From the NCBI RefSeq assembly GCF_901709675.1, contig NC_051106.1:10240001-10304000 (forward strand): a stretch of DNA of 64,000 bases, read 5' to 3'. The position numbers and the translations under genes were made by a program. The notes below the pieces were generated by a model, which was not told the origin of the DNA, did no database searches, and was given only the letters and a program-made list of their open reading frames with translations. Position 1 is the stretch's first letter; the number at the start of each line of letters is the position of its first letter. Origin of the DNA: Syngnathus acus. Its lineage: Eukaryota; Chordata; Actinopteri; Syngnathiformes; Syngnathidae. This document shows, one piece after another, positions 52,809 through 64,000 of the stretch.

Positions 52809-54258
52809 ATGGCAGACTTGTCATTGTATTTAACTAATATGAACGTTTCGTTGGGACGAAATATGGAAGGTAACAAGGTGAGTACACGGAAGTCTTCGTT
52901 GAAGTTGTGGTTTCGTTTGCGACGGCAGACTATCATTAATGTTGTGATTCACTTCCTTAGCTTGTGTTAACATTGTGAAGGCGGCCAAATAAATCATTGT
53001 TGGTTTAATGACCATTTTACGTAGTAACTTCAGTTTTATGTTGTGTTTCTTATTTCCAGCCAACCTGGGCTAATAAAAAGTGGATTTTTATTTCTAAGCG
53101 TACGCGGTGCCATCTGCCATTCTTTCATTTGAATTGGCATAAACACCAATTGCAAGAGATGCCATAATATCATGTAAATAAAACAGATGTATGCACGTGT
53201 TTGTTAAGAGTGTAGAAGATGTGGAAGACTTCGAGAGAGTGGAGATGGGCAACACTGGCGAGAGGCAAGGGAGGGTTAAGCTTCCCCGGAGGACCATCTA
53301 CTTTGCCAGTGGCGAAACAATGGAAGAGTACAGTACTGATGAAGAGGAAGAGGAACCTGTAAAAAAAGAGGTGGTTACTGCGGATACGGTAAGTAGACAG
53401 CAATAAGTTACTGTTCATTCATGTAGTTTGCGAGACAACCACTGATCTCAGTCATCGTTTCTACAGATTTATACTCCTAGCATACAGGAGACGCATTTCA
53501 CATTTTTGTATTCATAGTAATGTTGTGAAACAAAGAAAACAATCCACTTTGTTCGAAGATTTCTCCTCGCATGTGTTCTAGTCGAAACTGACCTGGGGAC
53601 CATACTTCTGGTTCCACATGTGGCGAATGGCAACGTCAACTATTTCAGGTGACACCCGACATCACATTTGATTTTGATACTACCGAGCTGTATACAGACA
53701 GACAAGATGAATCAATCAAGTGGAGAAAATATGGCAGAGCAGTGCTCTGCAAAGAAGACTTAGCCCTGTCATAAAAGTTGTGTTGAAACAACGTGTCCGA
53801 CTATTTAGTTATGTGCTTGTTGTATCACAGAAATATTGTTTTGGATGAATCACAGTCCTCTTTGCTCTTTAGTGTGTGACTACATGGGAGAGAGACTTGC
53901 CTCTCTTTTTGGCATCACTGCTCCTAAATACCAGTACGCCATTGATGAGTACTACCGTATTAAGAAAGAGGTAGGTGAAATACACGTCATACTTTGTGCA
54001 AACAGCATCAAAACTATTATATATTATGTTGTCACCCTGTAGCAGGAGGAAGAAGAGGAGGAGAACCGTCTGGCTGATGAGGCAGAGCGTCAATTTGCAG
54101 AGCAGCAGAGGAGCGAGAGGAAGGATGCTGCTCCATCTAGCGTGGAGCAGCCTGAAGCATTAGGAGCTTCCTTTGTTAATGTTTCCTTTGACCACAAGCC
54201 TGAAGAACCTCTCAGCACTCTCGACAACAACAGAGCGCCTTGTCCTCTCCCTTCATGA
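52809..54258 (+). CDS. fam177a1: FAM177A1 family protein
   Basis: Small, poorly understood protein; the human orthologue is reported at the Golgi. Five exons, 208 aa: 52809-52877, 53209-53388, 53582-53648, 53873-53970, 54046-54258. The family core is obvious: KLPRRTIYFASGETMEEYST, then KLTWGPYFWFHMWRMATSTI, DYMGERLASLFGITAPKYQY and AIDEYYRIKKE, followed by an acidic Glu run and SFVNVSF near the C-terminus. The N-terminal exon (MADLSLYLTNMNVSLG) does not resemble human and is the least certain part. AATAAA is at 54666. It is tail-to-tail with ppp2r3c, as in human 14q13. Confidence 0.92.
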
Positions 54259-54665
54259 CAACACAAAACCTCTCACTTGCAACTCGGATGAATGCTAATC
54301 TACTTTCTTGTAACAATTAATATCATTATTTTTTTATGCTTGCATTTTGGTAAAACAGGGCTCCGTAAACAGTGTAGGGAAAAAAAGACGGGTTCATGTT
54401 ACTGCATTTGTAGCAGTGATTTGTCTAGAGCATGTTTTTTTTTTGTTTTGTTTTTTAAATACATTTCTCAACCAAACATGTTTTGACAAGGATAGCAGCA
54501 ACACCGCAGGTTTATCTAACACTATCCGAGGCAGTAGCATAAATGCAGAGTTGCACTCCATTTCAGAACTCCTAGTGCCTATATGCTCTCTATGCATCTT
54601 GACGATATGATGTCATCCTAACACCGCAGGATTTCACTTTTATCAACAGGTTTTCATTTCAAAAT

Positions 54666-54671
54666 AATAAA
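54666..54671 (+). terminator. fam177a1 poly(A) signal
   Basis: AATAAA about 400 bp past the stop and 150 bp from the end of the converging ppp2r3c CDS. Confidence 0.6.
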
Positions 54672-54821
54672 GCTAATTCTTTCATGGTTCTGGCTGTTGT
54701 TACTTGTTTTGGGTCTGATTAAAAAGCACACCAATTCTGATGAAGAAGAAAAGTCATGTTGGAGACATTCTCGCTTTGTGTGTTGCAACTGTCCCAGTGG
54801 CCTGAACACTTATCTTCTTGT

Positions 54822-57724
54822 TTAGGAGTCCTCATTACTGGCTGTGTTAGTGCTGTCAGTGTCATTGGCAACAGGCGCTTCTCTGTTCTCGTAAGTCCAG
54901 AAGCCATTGAGGTCAATCAGGATGCTGGTGACCGTGTCACCCTGGCAACTGTTCACCAAGTCCTGGAGTGTGATCTTGTAGGGGTCTTTAGGCTTCACCA
55001 TGTCAAAGATCTCATCCTAGACACACAGTTTGGTTCGACGTGAGCAAAATGCATGGCTTGTGTATGTGACTGTGAGAGTCTACCTTGACATCCTGGAAGG
55101 AGACAGGCACTTGACAGTGCACTTTCATCTGATCCTGGATGGCCTAGTCACAAAGCAATCAAGAAATGACTACTGACCATGTGGCACATACACTGATCAT
55201 GGTAGATAAGTATCCTTATGACAAAAGTGATTTGATTGCATCTGATCTTTACCCTGAAGAAATAGTTGAGGGAGAAGACATTGAGGTATCCTTGGTTGTC
55301 CATGTCTAAAAGCTTAAAAATATACTGCAGTGCTGCTGGCTCCCTCTTGTTTTCCAAGGCCAATACAAAGTCTAAATAAGTCTTATAATCCTGGGAAAAG
55401 ACAAAGTTCAAAAAAGCAATAGCCCCAAAAACATTTGAAATACGTCACACAAAATTCAAGTAAAAAGTGGAACTGTTGCTAATACAAAAGGTACCATTTC
55501 TCCGTCGTACGTGAGGCACTCCTGAAATACTCGTTCGAGGAAGACTGAGGTGAGCGTGGCTGTGCCGTAGCGTGACAACTCCTCCTTGCTCAACATGCCA
55601 TTGTGGTCCTTATCCAGGTTGAGGTACTGCCCTGTCACACAAAATACAGTCAAGAGTTTATAGCTAGACCATTTTTCAAACACTGGACATAAATCCTTTT
55701 GGGAGATAGTGAACATGCAGATGTGCTCACGCACCATAGACTCTGAGAGCTGAAGGTGCAGAGAACCAGTTGGACTCTTGACTCTCTTTAGACTCCTCAT
55801 CTCTTAACTGGACAGACAGAAACAGGCAGAATTCATGAGGAAAAAAATCATTGGGAGTATTTTATGTTTTGAATTCCATCAATACAATAGTATTCTGTTT
55901 ATATTGGCAAAACATATGCTCAAGTAACAGTTAAACACGGGCGGGTTAGACAAAACCAGTATGCGTATGTACATTGTGCACTTTAGTGATACTGATTTAT
56001 ACAGATTTGCTGGGGGGCATATTCACCTCTAATAAATCATCCAAAAAACTGCAGGCCAGGATGTCCTGGATTTTAATCTTTCCTGAAAAAGAAAAATACT
56101 AACCTTGAGAATACGATGTAAATAGTTCATATGGACACAATTTTTGGGAAATGCGAGCTCTGAAAACTACAAGACATGTGATGCTATTGGTAAATCATTT
56201 TAAAATTTTGATTGCCAACATTGACATATCCCGGGCCATAAATATTGTCTCACCAGTACGAAGCGGGTCAAGGAAAAAGAAAAACTTGCGGACAGCGGTG
56301 CAGACATAAAAAGAGTAAAAAGACTTCTCCAGTCCATCCAGCTGAGGTAGCGTTGGGATCAACTCCAATATATAGTTTTCCAGATCCTACAAAGAATAAG
56401 AATCAGACTTTAAAGATTATTTCCATCCATGCAGAAAGTGAAAATACTTACAGACTCCCTGAGGTAGCCCTGTCCTGCCACATCGTAGAGACTCAGACCA
56501 ATACGGGTCTGATGCAGCCACACTGAACACACAATCAATACAGTACAAGCGAGGTTACTTTGAGCAGGTACTAGGTCACTTTTTGTCACGCTGCATTCAA
56601 ACAGCTCCAGTCAAACATGTCATTGTTGTTGTACCTGGCAGCAACAGCCACAAATTTGGGCATTTTACCTTTCCTCATGACATAATTGAAGAACTGCATG
56701 ATGGAGATCCTGCCGTAGGGATCGCTGTGGAGCAGCTTGGCATACAATCTGGCTGTGAAGAATTTGCTGATGAAAAAAGAAAAAAGGGAAGGTAGAAAAT
56801 GGATTTGGCTGGATGAATCCTTGGTTGATTCACGAGTCCGCTGCTACTGTTTCCTTGTACTTACTTGCACTTGGGTCCAGCCAATTCGCCCACCTGCAGG
56901 TAGGCTTCATAACTTATCATGGCCTCTTCACTATTCACTGGAGGTACCTGGTGCTTCTCAAGCAGAAACCACAGATTCTACAGAGATGTAGGTGGATTGG
57001 ACAGAAGAATAACAATGGGTAAGCATTGTATACGTACCAGTGTTAAGACAATGCAATTTCTCATTACCGTTCCAAACGGTAGAGCATCAAGAGATTTTCA
57101 AAGAGAATATTTGTTGTCTTGCTTTCATGACAGGTGTGTACGTGCTACCTGGAGTTCCTCATGATCCAATAGTTCGCTGCTCTTCCTCTGAAGGAAAACT
57201 GCTCTCGATTCTTCTCTCAGTTTCTGGAGCAAAACTTCATCCTCCGCAGGTAACTGTCAATCAAATCAAACTCTTAAAAATAGTGCACCTTCAATGTGCA
57301 ATAATGTGACAAACTAAAGCTTACTAGACATACAGTGGGACAATCTAAAATGCTTTATATGCGTGTAAGAATACTCTCTGAAAATGTCAAAACAAAGACA
57401 TTAGTTTTAGTGCTTTGTACAAAAACTGTGAGCAAGCGAGTCAATACCCGAAAGTAGAATCGAGGGATGTTCTTGTAGGATTTGTTTTTGTTACTTCCAC
57501 CCTTCCATTCGGAATAATATTTGCCAAACAGCTCCATTTCTTCAGATTTCTTTTCCTCTTGTGTTCTTTCATCTAAACAGGGACAGATTTGAGGCAAATG
57601 AATGTATTGTTGACAGAATGGAAATGTCAATTACCCTGAGCTAGCATCATTACTTACCTCGGTTTGAGTTTGCTAGCCTCCTTTTTAAAATATCCGACCA
57701 ACCAGTCCAATTTTCTTTAGCCAT
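54822..57724 (-). CDS. ppp2r3c: PP2A regulatory subunit B'' gamma (G5PR)
   Basis: EF-hand regulatory subunit that recruits protein phosphatase 2A/5, linked to centrosome and cell-survival roles. Thirteen exons, 456 aa: 57658-57724, 57448-57572, 57149-57253, 56865-56977, 56669-56766, 56452-56522, 56254-56386, 56027-56082, 55735-55807, 55495-55631, 55253-55390, 55084-55143, 54822-55016. Human has 453 aa. Signature blocks: ELFGKYYSEWKGG, LPAEDEVLLQKLREESRAVF, GRISIMQFFNYVMRK, an EF-hand NLDKDHNGMLSKEELSRYG, DYKTYLDFVLALENKREPAA and a second EF-hand-like LLDMDNQGYLNVFSLNYFFR. It ends GFWTYENREAPVAND plus an acidic tail. Confidence 0.95.
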
Positions 57725-58262
57725 GTTTACTTCCGAATAACTGTAAATCTATATCCAGATTTTTTTCAACAACTCCGCTGTCGCAAACAGTAGGATCTCG
57801 TATTCAAATACATTTGTGATGACTAACAACATCTGTAGCGTCGACGGATTGCTTTTAAAGGTACTTCCTGTTAAAGTTAAAACTTTTCAAAACAAACATC
57901 TTTTCCAAGAAATACCGAGGAAAAGTGAATGCAAGACGTTTTGTTTTGAAAGTATTTGGACGCCGACAAAGTTCCGGTTAGTGCTTGGTCCTGTCGAATG
58001 TTGATGACGTCACGTATGCGACGTTGGTCACTGCCGAAATAGAAAGTGAACATTTCTAGTTTAAGCAGAGATTTCACGTGTAAATTGTAATCATCTGTTG
58101 GGAAGGGAAAAAAATGTCCATCGTGTCTCCTCTCCACATTATTAATCTCTGCTAGTTTTATGCTGAGCTGTGCGTTGTTTGTTTACACTAGGAATTAGTG
58201 TCAATGTTGATATTTGACGGGCATTCTCGAGTTCCAACCATCACACCGGAGCCAACTTGGCC
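57725..58262. promoter_or_regulatory. Bidirectional promoter region, ppp2r3c / prorp
   Basis: 538 bp between divergent start codons. A perfect CRE, TGACGTCA, lies at 58005-58012, followed by CGTATGCG. No TATA box is seen. Confidence 0.6.
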
Positions 58263-61107
58263 ATGGGGTCCAGTATGATGTTAAGCCTTAAACCGTGCCT
58301 TAGGTCTGTATTACCTTTTATTAATCAAGGATCTTTAGCGTTCCTTCTGTTGCCTTGCACAGCACACATTCGGTGGACCAGGGACTGGAGCTCCAGCCAT
58401 GAATTGAGCAGAAGCAACAGTAGACAGGACAAATTGAAAAATAACACAATCAAACAAAGGACACATGAGTTGTGGGACAGTGTGGCTGATGGAGGAGGCA
58501 AGAACCTTCGGCAAAATCCTTCCATCCCAAAATCCGTGTTCGCTGCTGGGACGGCGAAGAGGACAGCAGAGATGCTGAAGAGGAAGGCGGGTGTTCTCCC
58601 TGAGGAGAATCATCATAAGGAGCCTGCGAGGAGGACATCTGAAAGGAAAGGTAGGACAAAATTCACCTTTCAACAATGCATTAACTTCACTATCCTGTTG
58701 CTGTCAGACATCCGAAAGGAAAAGTCGAACAAAATTCAGCTTTCAAGAATCCATTTAACTTCACTATTCTGTTGCTGTCAGACATTTTGCGTCATTAAAA
58801 AAAAAAGAGAAAAAAAGCTTGCTTTTTTTTTGTAAGTAATTGCAGACGTTTTACAGGAAAGCTGCAACCTCCTGACCAGCCGCTATCTGTTGAGGAGTGG
58901 AAGGAACTGAAAGAGTCTCTGGGAAGTCCAGAACGATTTGACATTGGCATGTTGTGTACACTGATGAACTCTGGGGCAGAGTTGGACATTGCCAAGTAAG
59001 ACGACTTGCTGTGTGGAATAGAAACTGCTGTCATTTCTCATGACCTGCTGCCACGAAGCACTTAGGTTTAGTGATTCGTTGGAAAAATTTCTTGTCTGTT
59101 CTGCTTTGGCGCAGGTCTCTGCTTTCATTTGTTGCCACAGAAACAGGAACACTTTCCTACAAAATCCTATTGCAGTATCTGACACTTTGCGTAAAGGCCG
59201 GCCATGACCAAGAAGTATTTGATGTCTACGATATTATGCGACAGAGCTTCCCCTCTTTGGATACCGGCGCTCATAGCCTCTTGATTCAGTCTTTCAGCCG
59301 CACACAAAGGTGGCGGGAAGCTCTCGGCATCCTGCAAGACCTCAAAAAGGTAAACGATCTTTTTTCGCTAGCATCTTGTCGCAAATTGATCGTGGCTGTA
59401 GCGTCATCTGATCCTCTGCAGGTTGTTAAGCCATCACCTCGCAACTACGGGAACATCATAGCTGCAGCCATGCAAAATGGTGATCCGAGCACTGCCTGGG
59501 CGCTTTACGATGAATTATTGGCAAAGGGTCGGAACCCACAGCATGAGACTTGGGCCTGTCTGTTTGAGAGAACGGGTGGAGAGGAAGGAGAGAGCATGTT
59601 GCCGAGCGAGCAGCAAGAGAGGCTGCTGGGAATTCTGCTGTACATGAGGAACAACCAAATTTACCCGCAGTTGAGTCTGGCTCGCAGCATCAAGACCTGC
59701 TTTGAAAGGTAGAAGAATCTGGTCACTAAACCAAGTTGAGCCTACTGTTAAAAAATCATCACAGCAAATTCGGTCACATTCTGTTTTCAGTTTTCCACAA
59801 CAGAAGTGGAGAGGAACTTGGAGCAGTGCCTCGCCAAAGTAACTAGTACTCCCCACACTTTTGACTCAAACTTCTTCAAACCGACATTTAAAAAAAACAA
59901 TCTTTCGTAACTCCTTCATGTATGTTGTGGGTTGTAGGGGTGTGTGCAAGAGCTGTGGAACACACTTGGAATCCATTCAGCTGACTTCGGAGGAGTACCA
60001 ACAGCTGAAACAGAAAGTCATGAGTGACATCATCGAGGGGCGGGATGTCTTCAACAAGACCACACCAGAGGCCAGTTCAATTCATTGTCATTTTTCAACA
60101 CAACCATAGCAAATTTCTTCTTTGTTTTTTTTTACTTGCATTGTGATCTTTTTAGAATAGTAGATTTGGTGTCATTCCGTTTTCTCGCGAGTGTTGATGC
60201 TCCTTTTCTCTGCTAGATGGCGTCTTTAGCCTGTATCCAGCTGCAATTGCTTCAGATTAGTTCATTACAAGGCTTATTTTTGCTTGGTTGGTTGGTTGGT
60301 TTTTGGCTTGCTCCTGTCTCACTTCTCCAGGTCGTTGTGTCATTTATAAATACAAGGAACTTGTCCTGATAAAGAATGGCTGGCTGGCTGGCTGGCTGAT
60401 TGTAGAGTCATGCTGAATAATAAGATCATTTGTGGCTCTGCAAATATAATGAGTCAAAAACGTTTTGAAATTTACACCAGATATTTTTTTACTGCAACTC
60501 TTTGCAGTTCCCAAAAATGTGTCTATGGAGTTGAAGAAAAAGGAAAAAAATGCTTACGGCTTTACGCAAATGCTTTTTGCATTGATTCGGAGAATATTAT
60601 GCAGCATCGTTTGGCAGCAACGCAACCAAATAGGCCTTCAGTCAATTCTCGGATGCCTGTTTCAAGAGAAGAGAGATGAAAGTCATCACGGGATGGCCAC
60701 GGTCACAATTATACCGCATGCACCATATTTATTAAATCACGGCTCACCACTTTTCTGAAGCTAAGTTGGTTGTGACTTGAGACTTGGCAACTGCAGTGTC
60801 ATTTTCAGTCCAAAGCGAGTGGCAAAAAAAGACGGATAAAAAAATTGCAGCTTAACTCATTCACAAACACAATATGAATCACAATGCTGTGTTTAAACTA
60901 GGGGACAAGTACATTTCCCCTTTAATAAAATCACAAGATGATGTACGTGAGTGCCAATGTATTCTGGCCTATGCTGGAAGCTGTCACCCACTGCAGCACA
61001 ATGAGCCCGCCGCCGCCGCCGCCGCCGCCACCGCCACCGCTTGGTCTCACATATCAACCGTGGAAAGTCCCTGGATAATTACACTGGGAGTAGACTTACT
61101 CTCTCTC

Positions 61108-61148
<41 letters not shown>

Positions 61149-62554
61149 TTCCCTCCTCACTACTTCCCTTTTTAGTTGATATTATATTTACACCCAAGGA
61201 ATAACATTTGCTACACTCTTGGCTAGCCACGCTCAGAGTTGGAAGATTCATTTTTGTGCGTGTTGAGGCTTTGGAGGCATTTCTTCTCAAGCCACGTTTT
61301 GATTGCGTGCGCACGTGAGAGTGCGCACAGCTCGGCGTCTAGGGGAATTCACACAAGTCTATTTCCACACGGCTGCGATCTAAAAGTGAAAACACACAAT
61401 GTTCCAATGCTGGAGCACAACACCATGTTCCTGTTGGCCACAATGCCGGACAACACGTTTCCTTGCTCTCTGCCATTGTGCAGACTTCCTCACTGCTTGA
61501 GTGGCTGGCACATCAACGATTTGCAAATGATCTTCTTTTACTTTGATATATACGTCTATCCTTGGATATCGATTGCATGATGAATGTCAATCAATGTCTC
61601 CTCAGGAGTTGGAAAGTTTCAAGGCATTTGTAAGGACGAAACCAGTCTTTGATGTAGTTGTGGACGGTCTGAACGTGGCAAATATCACTAAGGACAGAAG
61701 CAAGCAATCTGAGATGGTAAGGACACCTAACTGAAGAGATACACGCAGCAGCAGTACCTTCATACCGGGGGCTTTTTTTCCCCCTGCTGGTTGCAGAATG
61801 ACTGCCGAAGCATTAAATGAACGTGTGCGGGAGGCGTCTTTTCTAACCACCACCACCTTGCCTGCCCACATTGTTCTGATATCTGATCTTTTGCATATTG
61901 ACTCAAAGATGGGGCATGAACCAGGGTTTTGCGCACGCGTTCCTTTCAGTTGCTGGCAGTGGTGTCGGAGCTCAAGCTACAGGGCCTTTCTGTTCTGGTG
62001 CTGGGGAGGAAACACATGCTGCGGCCCTCTCCATCTTGGGACAGACACAACATGAATCTTATCCAGCAGAAAGCTCATTGCTTTTTTACCGACAACATGT
62101 AAGGAATACGGTGAATGATAGACGCGCACTGTTACTGAGCTATTTTTGTTCCCATTCTTTCCATCAGTTCTGAAGACGACCCTTTCTTGCTATACGCCGC
62201 GTTGCATTCGGGTAACCATTGTCGCTTTGTGAGTAAGGACCTCATGAGGGACCACAAGGCTTGCTTACCGGACGAAGCCACCAAGCGACTCTTCTTCAAA
62301 TGGCAGCGGGGCCATCAGCTGGTTGTGCAAGGGCACATTGTAGCGGGGAGGAGGGTCCGATTTCAGGTAAGGAGAAGGAGGAGCCAGCTAGGAGACGAGA
62401 GAAAGTGTCCTTTGTGTGCCTTCAGAGCATTCCGAGCTGTGACACCGTGGTGCAGACTTCAGGAGACACCTGGCACATCCCCTATGACGACACAGACGAA
62501 CGAAGCACATATGAAGTACCGCACAAATGGCTGTGCCTTACCAGGATTTCCTGA
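58263..62554 (+). CDS. prorp: Protein-only RNase P catalytic subunit (MRPP3)
   Basis: Cleaves the 5' leader of mitochondrial tRNA precursors, together with TRMT10C and SDR5C1. Ten exons, 605 aa: 58263-58650, 58857-58995, 59115-59349, 59422-59708, 59791-59838, 59938-60070, 61606-61716, 61950-62098, 62168-62366, 62426-62554. The N-terminus is basic and lacks acids, a mitochondrial presequence. PPR helices follow ([40 protein letters not shown]). The zinc site CKSC is at 369-372, with partners in WHIPYDD and KWLC. The NYN nuclease has Asp430 ([10 protein letters not shown]), Asp500/501 ([10 protein letters not shown]) and Asp521 (SKDLMRDH). The exon ending at 60070 has a GC (GCCAGT) donor, which needs RNA support. 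A possible AATAAA is at 62794. Confidence 0.94.
60071..61605 (+). other. Long prorp intron with simple repeats
   Basis: 1.5-kb intron with GGTT and GGCT runs (60285-60400), a (GCC)n tract (61008-61040) and a (CT)n tract (61099-61144). No gene is recognised. Confidence 0.6.
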
Positions 62555-64000
62555 AAACATGATCATTAAAACGGATTAAGAAAAAAAAAAAAAGGTCCGC
62601 GCTCGAATCGTGCTGTGTGCGCTCATTAAGGTCACACGTTGTGTGGATGGGAACATTTGAAGTGTGCTCCTGTTACAGTTTGTAAATAAGCACTGCAGTC
62701 AAGTCGTAAGCTAATGCTAGCCAAGTCGTAAGCTAATGCTAGCGTTAGCGAGAAGCTAACGAATGCATTCAACACATTATTGTGTTCCCCCAAAATAAAA
62801 CAGCACCTTTGATGCAATTCATCTGATACAACTACGAAACGACGTCCACAAGAAGTGAAAACATAACAGAAAGACTGATGCTAATGCTAAAAAACGAGGG
62901 CATCATACACACGCAATATGAAAGTGTGTCATCTCAAGCTTACCGTTTTACTGTGTTCGTCGTTTCCATAGATCCACGGAACGGAACCCTCAATAAAACA
63001 AAGTCTCTTCTCTGTACTGACTGATGGAACGCTTGTCCTTGAACAAGCAGGACTTTGTCCTGAAAAATGCAACTTAACCAGGCACTTTTTGGAGGTTCTG
63101 ATGCTGGCTGGGGGAAATGAGTTGTGTGGATTAATGCCTCCAACAACGGAACATTTTGATCTCTACTTTGGCATCCTTGAGTTGCTTGGACTATAAAAGT
63201 CTCCTCAAGTAATAATGATGGCGGATTAGCCGCACCTCTTACCTTGTTTGGTAGTCCCGCCCCAAAGGATGTGACGTCATGGATACAAATACGAAATGGC
63301 TCAAATTGAACATCCCCCAATTAGATTGTAAAAGTATCTCTGCTGCACCTGGAGAGATGGCTCAAACGTTTCTACAGTCCTGGAGACTCCAAGTGCACAA
63401 GAAAATGTATTTAAATGCTAAGAAAGTGAATTTTCCATGATAGGTGTCATTTTTACGGGGAAGCTATTTTTCGAACAGGCCCGCAGGTTACTCATGTGGT
63501 CATCATGCAGGTGCTGGCGGGCATGATATTTGTCCAAATGATATCCAAGGCATGTCATATTTCTTAAAAATGAGCATTTGAATTGAATCTAAAGAGATGA
63601 CGTGCAGAGCAAGACTAGTACACAAATTGCTCTCAAGTATGAAATCACATGAGGTTGCTGAAGTGAAACTCTTGAAAGTCCCCTCCCTCCCTTATCTTGA
63701 CTGAAACATCCTGTTGGGCAGATTCCCTTCTATGGTGCACGCGAGGACGGAATGTGATGAACAGCTGAGTGTTCTTGGGAATTTCCTGCCGACACACACA
63801 CACACACACACACCCCAAAGACTCCAGATTGACGCGGCCTCATCCTGCGCACAAATTTCCCCGACGTGTGACAAGTTCCTCATTCTCATTCAGCAATGCG
63901 TCTTGCTTGTGTGACAGCTTATGCAATGAATCAAGCCTAAAAAGTCACCTATTCAGGTCAACAAAGCCACAAAGTCATTTGCCCTATTTATTAGAGCTGA
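62555..64000. other. prorp 3' UTR and intergenic sequence without recognised gene
   Basis: Contains an A12 run (62580), AATAAA at 62794, a direct duplication of AAGTCGTAAGCTAATGCTAGC near 62700-62745 and a (CA)n at 63796-63813. A 126-codon minus-strand frame (62940-63320) shows no family resemblance. Confidence 0.5.

Noticed and set aside
62940-63320. 126-codon minus-strand frame after prorp
   Set aside because: No recognised domain, no clear codon bias and no splice context; kept only as unannotated sequence.

Overview
The window is vertebrate nuclear DNA, almost certainly from a compact-genome teleost. It holds spliced genes with short GT-AG introns, vertebrate orthologues and typical fish repeats (hAT-type MITEs, fold-back elements, dense microsatellites). 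The species cannot be named from sequence alone. Exon models were built by eye from reading-frame continuity, splice sites and remembered family sequences. For every complete gene the summed exon lengths are a multiple of three, which supports the models.

Layout: (1) 1-1184, minus: 5' half of adprs (ARH3, ADP-ribosylserine hydrolase), cut by the left edge. (2) 2103-11730, plus: zmym4, 29 exons, 1,792 aa, with a fish-type VQSD repeat expansion. (3) 12861-21782, minus: the most unusual gene here, one 33-exon, 1,885-aa gene encoding FIVE creatine-kinase domains in series. (4) 22684-28489, plus: nrde2. (5) 29185-32787, plus: a calmodulin gene whose protein differs at five positions from the normally invariant vertebrate calmodulin; its first intron holds an unexplained GC-rich coiled-coil ORF. 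(6) 33670-35432: a fold-back element with a 235-bp internal tandem array. (7) 36975-52213, minus: ttc7b. One intron carries 5.6 kb of telomere-like TTAGGG satellite bracketed by two hAT MITE copies; other introns are full of microsatellites and one holds a candidate cassette exon. (8) 52809-54258, plus: fam177a1. (9) 54822-57724, minus: ppp2r3c. (10) 58263-62554, plus: prorp, the protein-only mitochondrial RNase P nuclease. 62555-64000 holds no recognisable gene.

Gene order joins two blocks separate in human: adprs-zmym4 (human 1p34) and nrde2-calm-ttc7b plus fam177a1-ppp2r3c-prorp (human 14q). Three gene pairs are head-to-head (adprs/zmym4, ttc7b/fam177a1, ppp2r3c/prorp) and probably share promoters.

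The main candidate for an undescribed system is the five-domain creatine kinase. Domains 1, 3 and 4 keep the catalytic residues. Domain 2 has lost the catalytic Glu and two nucleotide/active-site residues. Domain 5 has a rebuilt creatine pocket. It therefore looks like a giant phosphagen kinase in which active and inactive modules alternate, analogous to the three-domain flagellar creatine kinases of sea urchins but longer.
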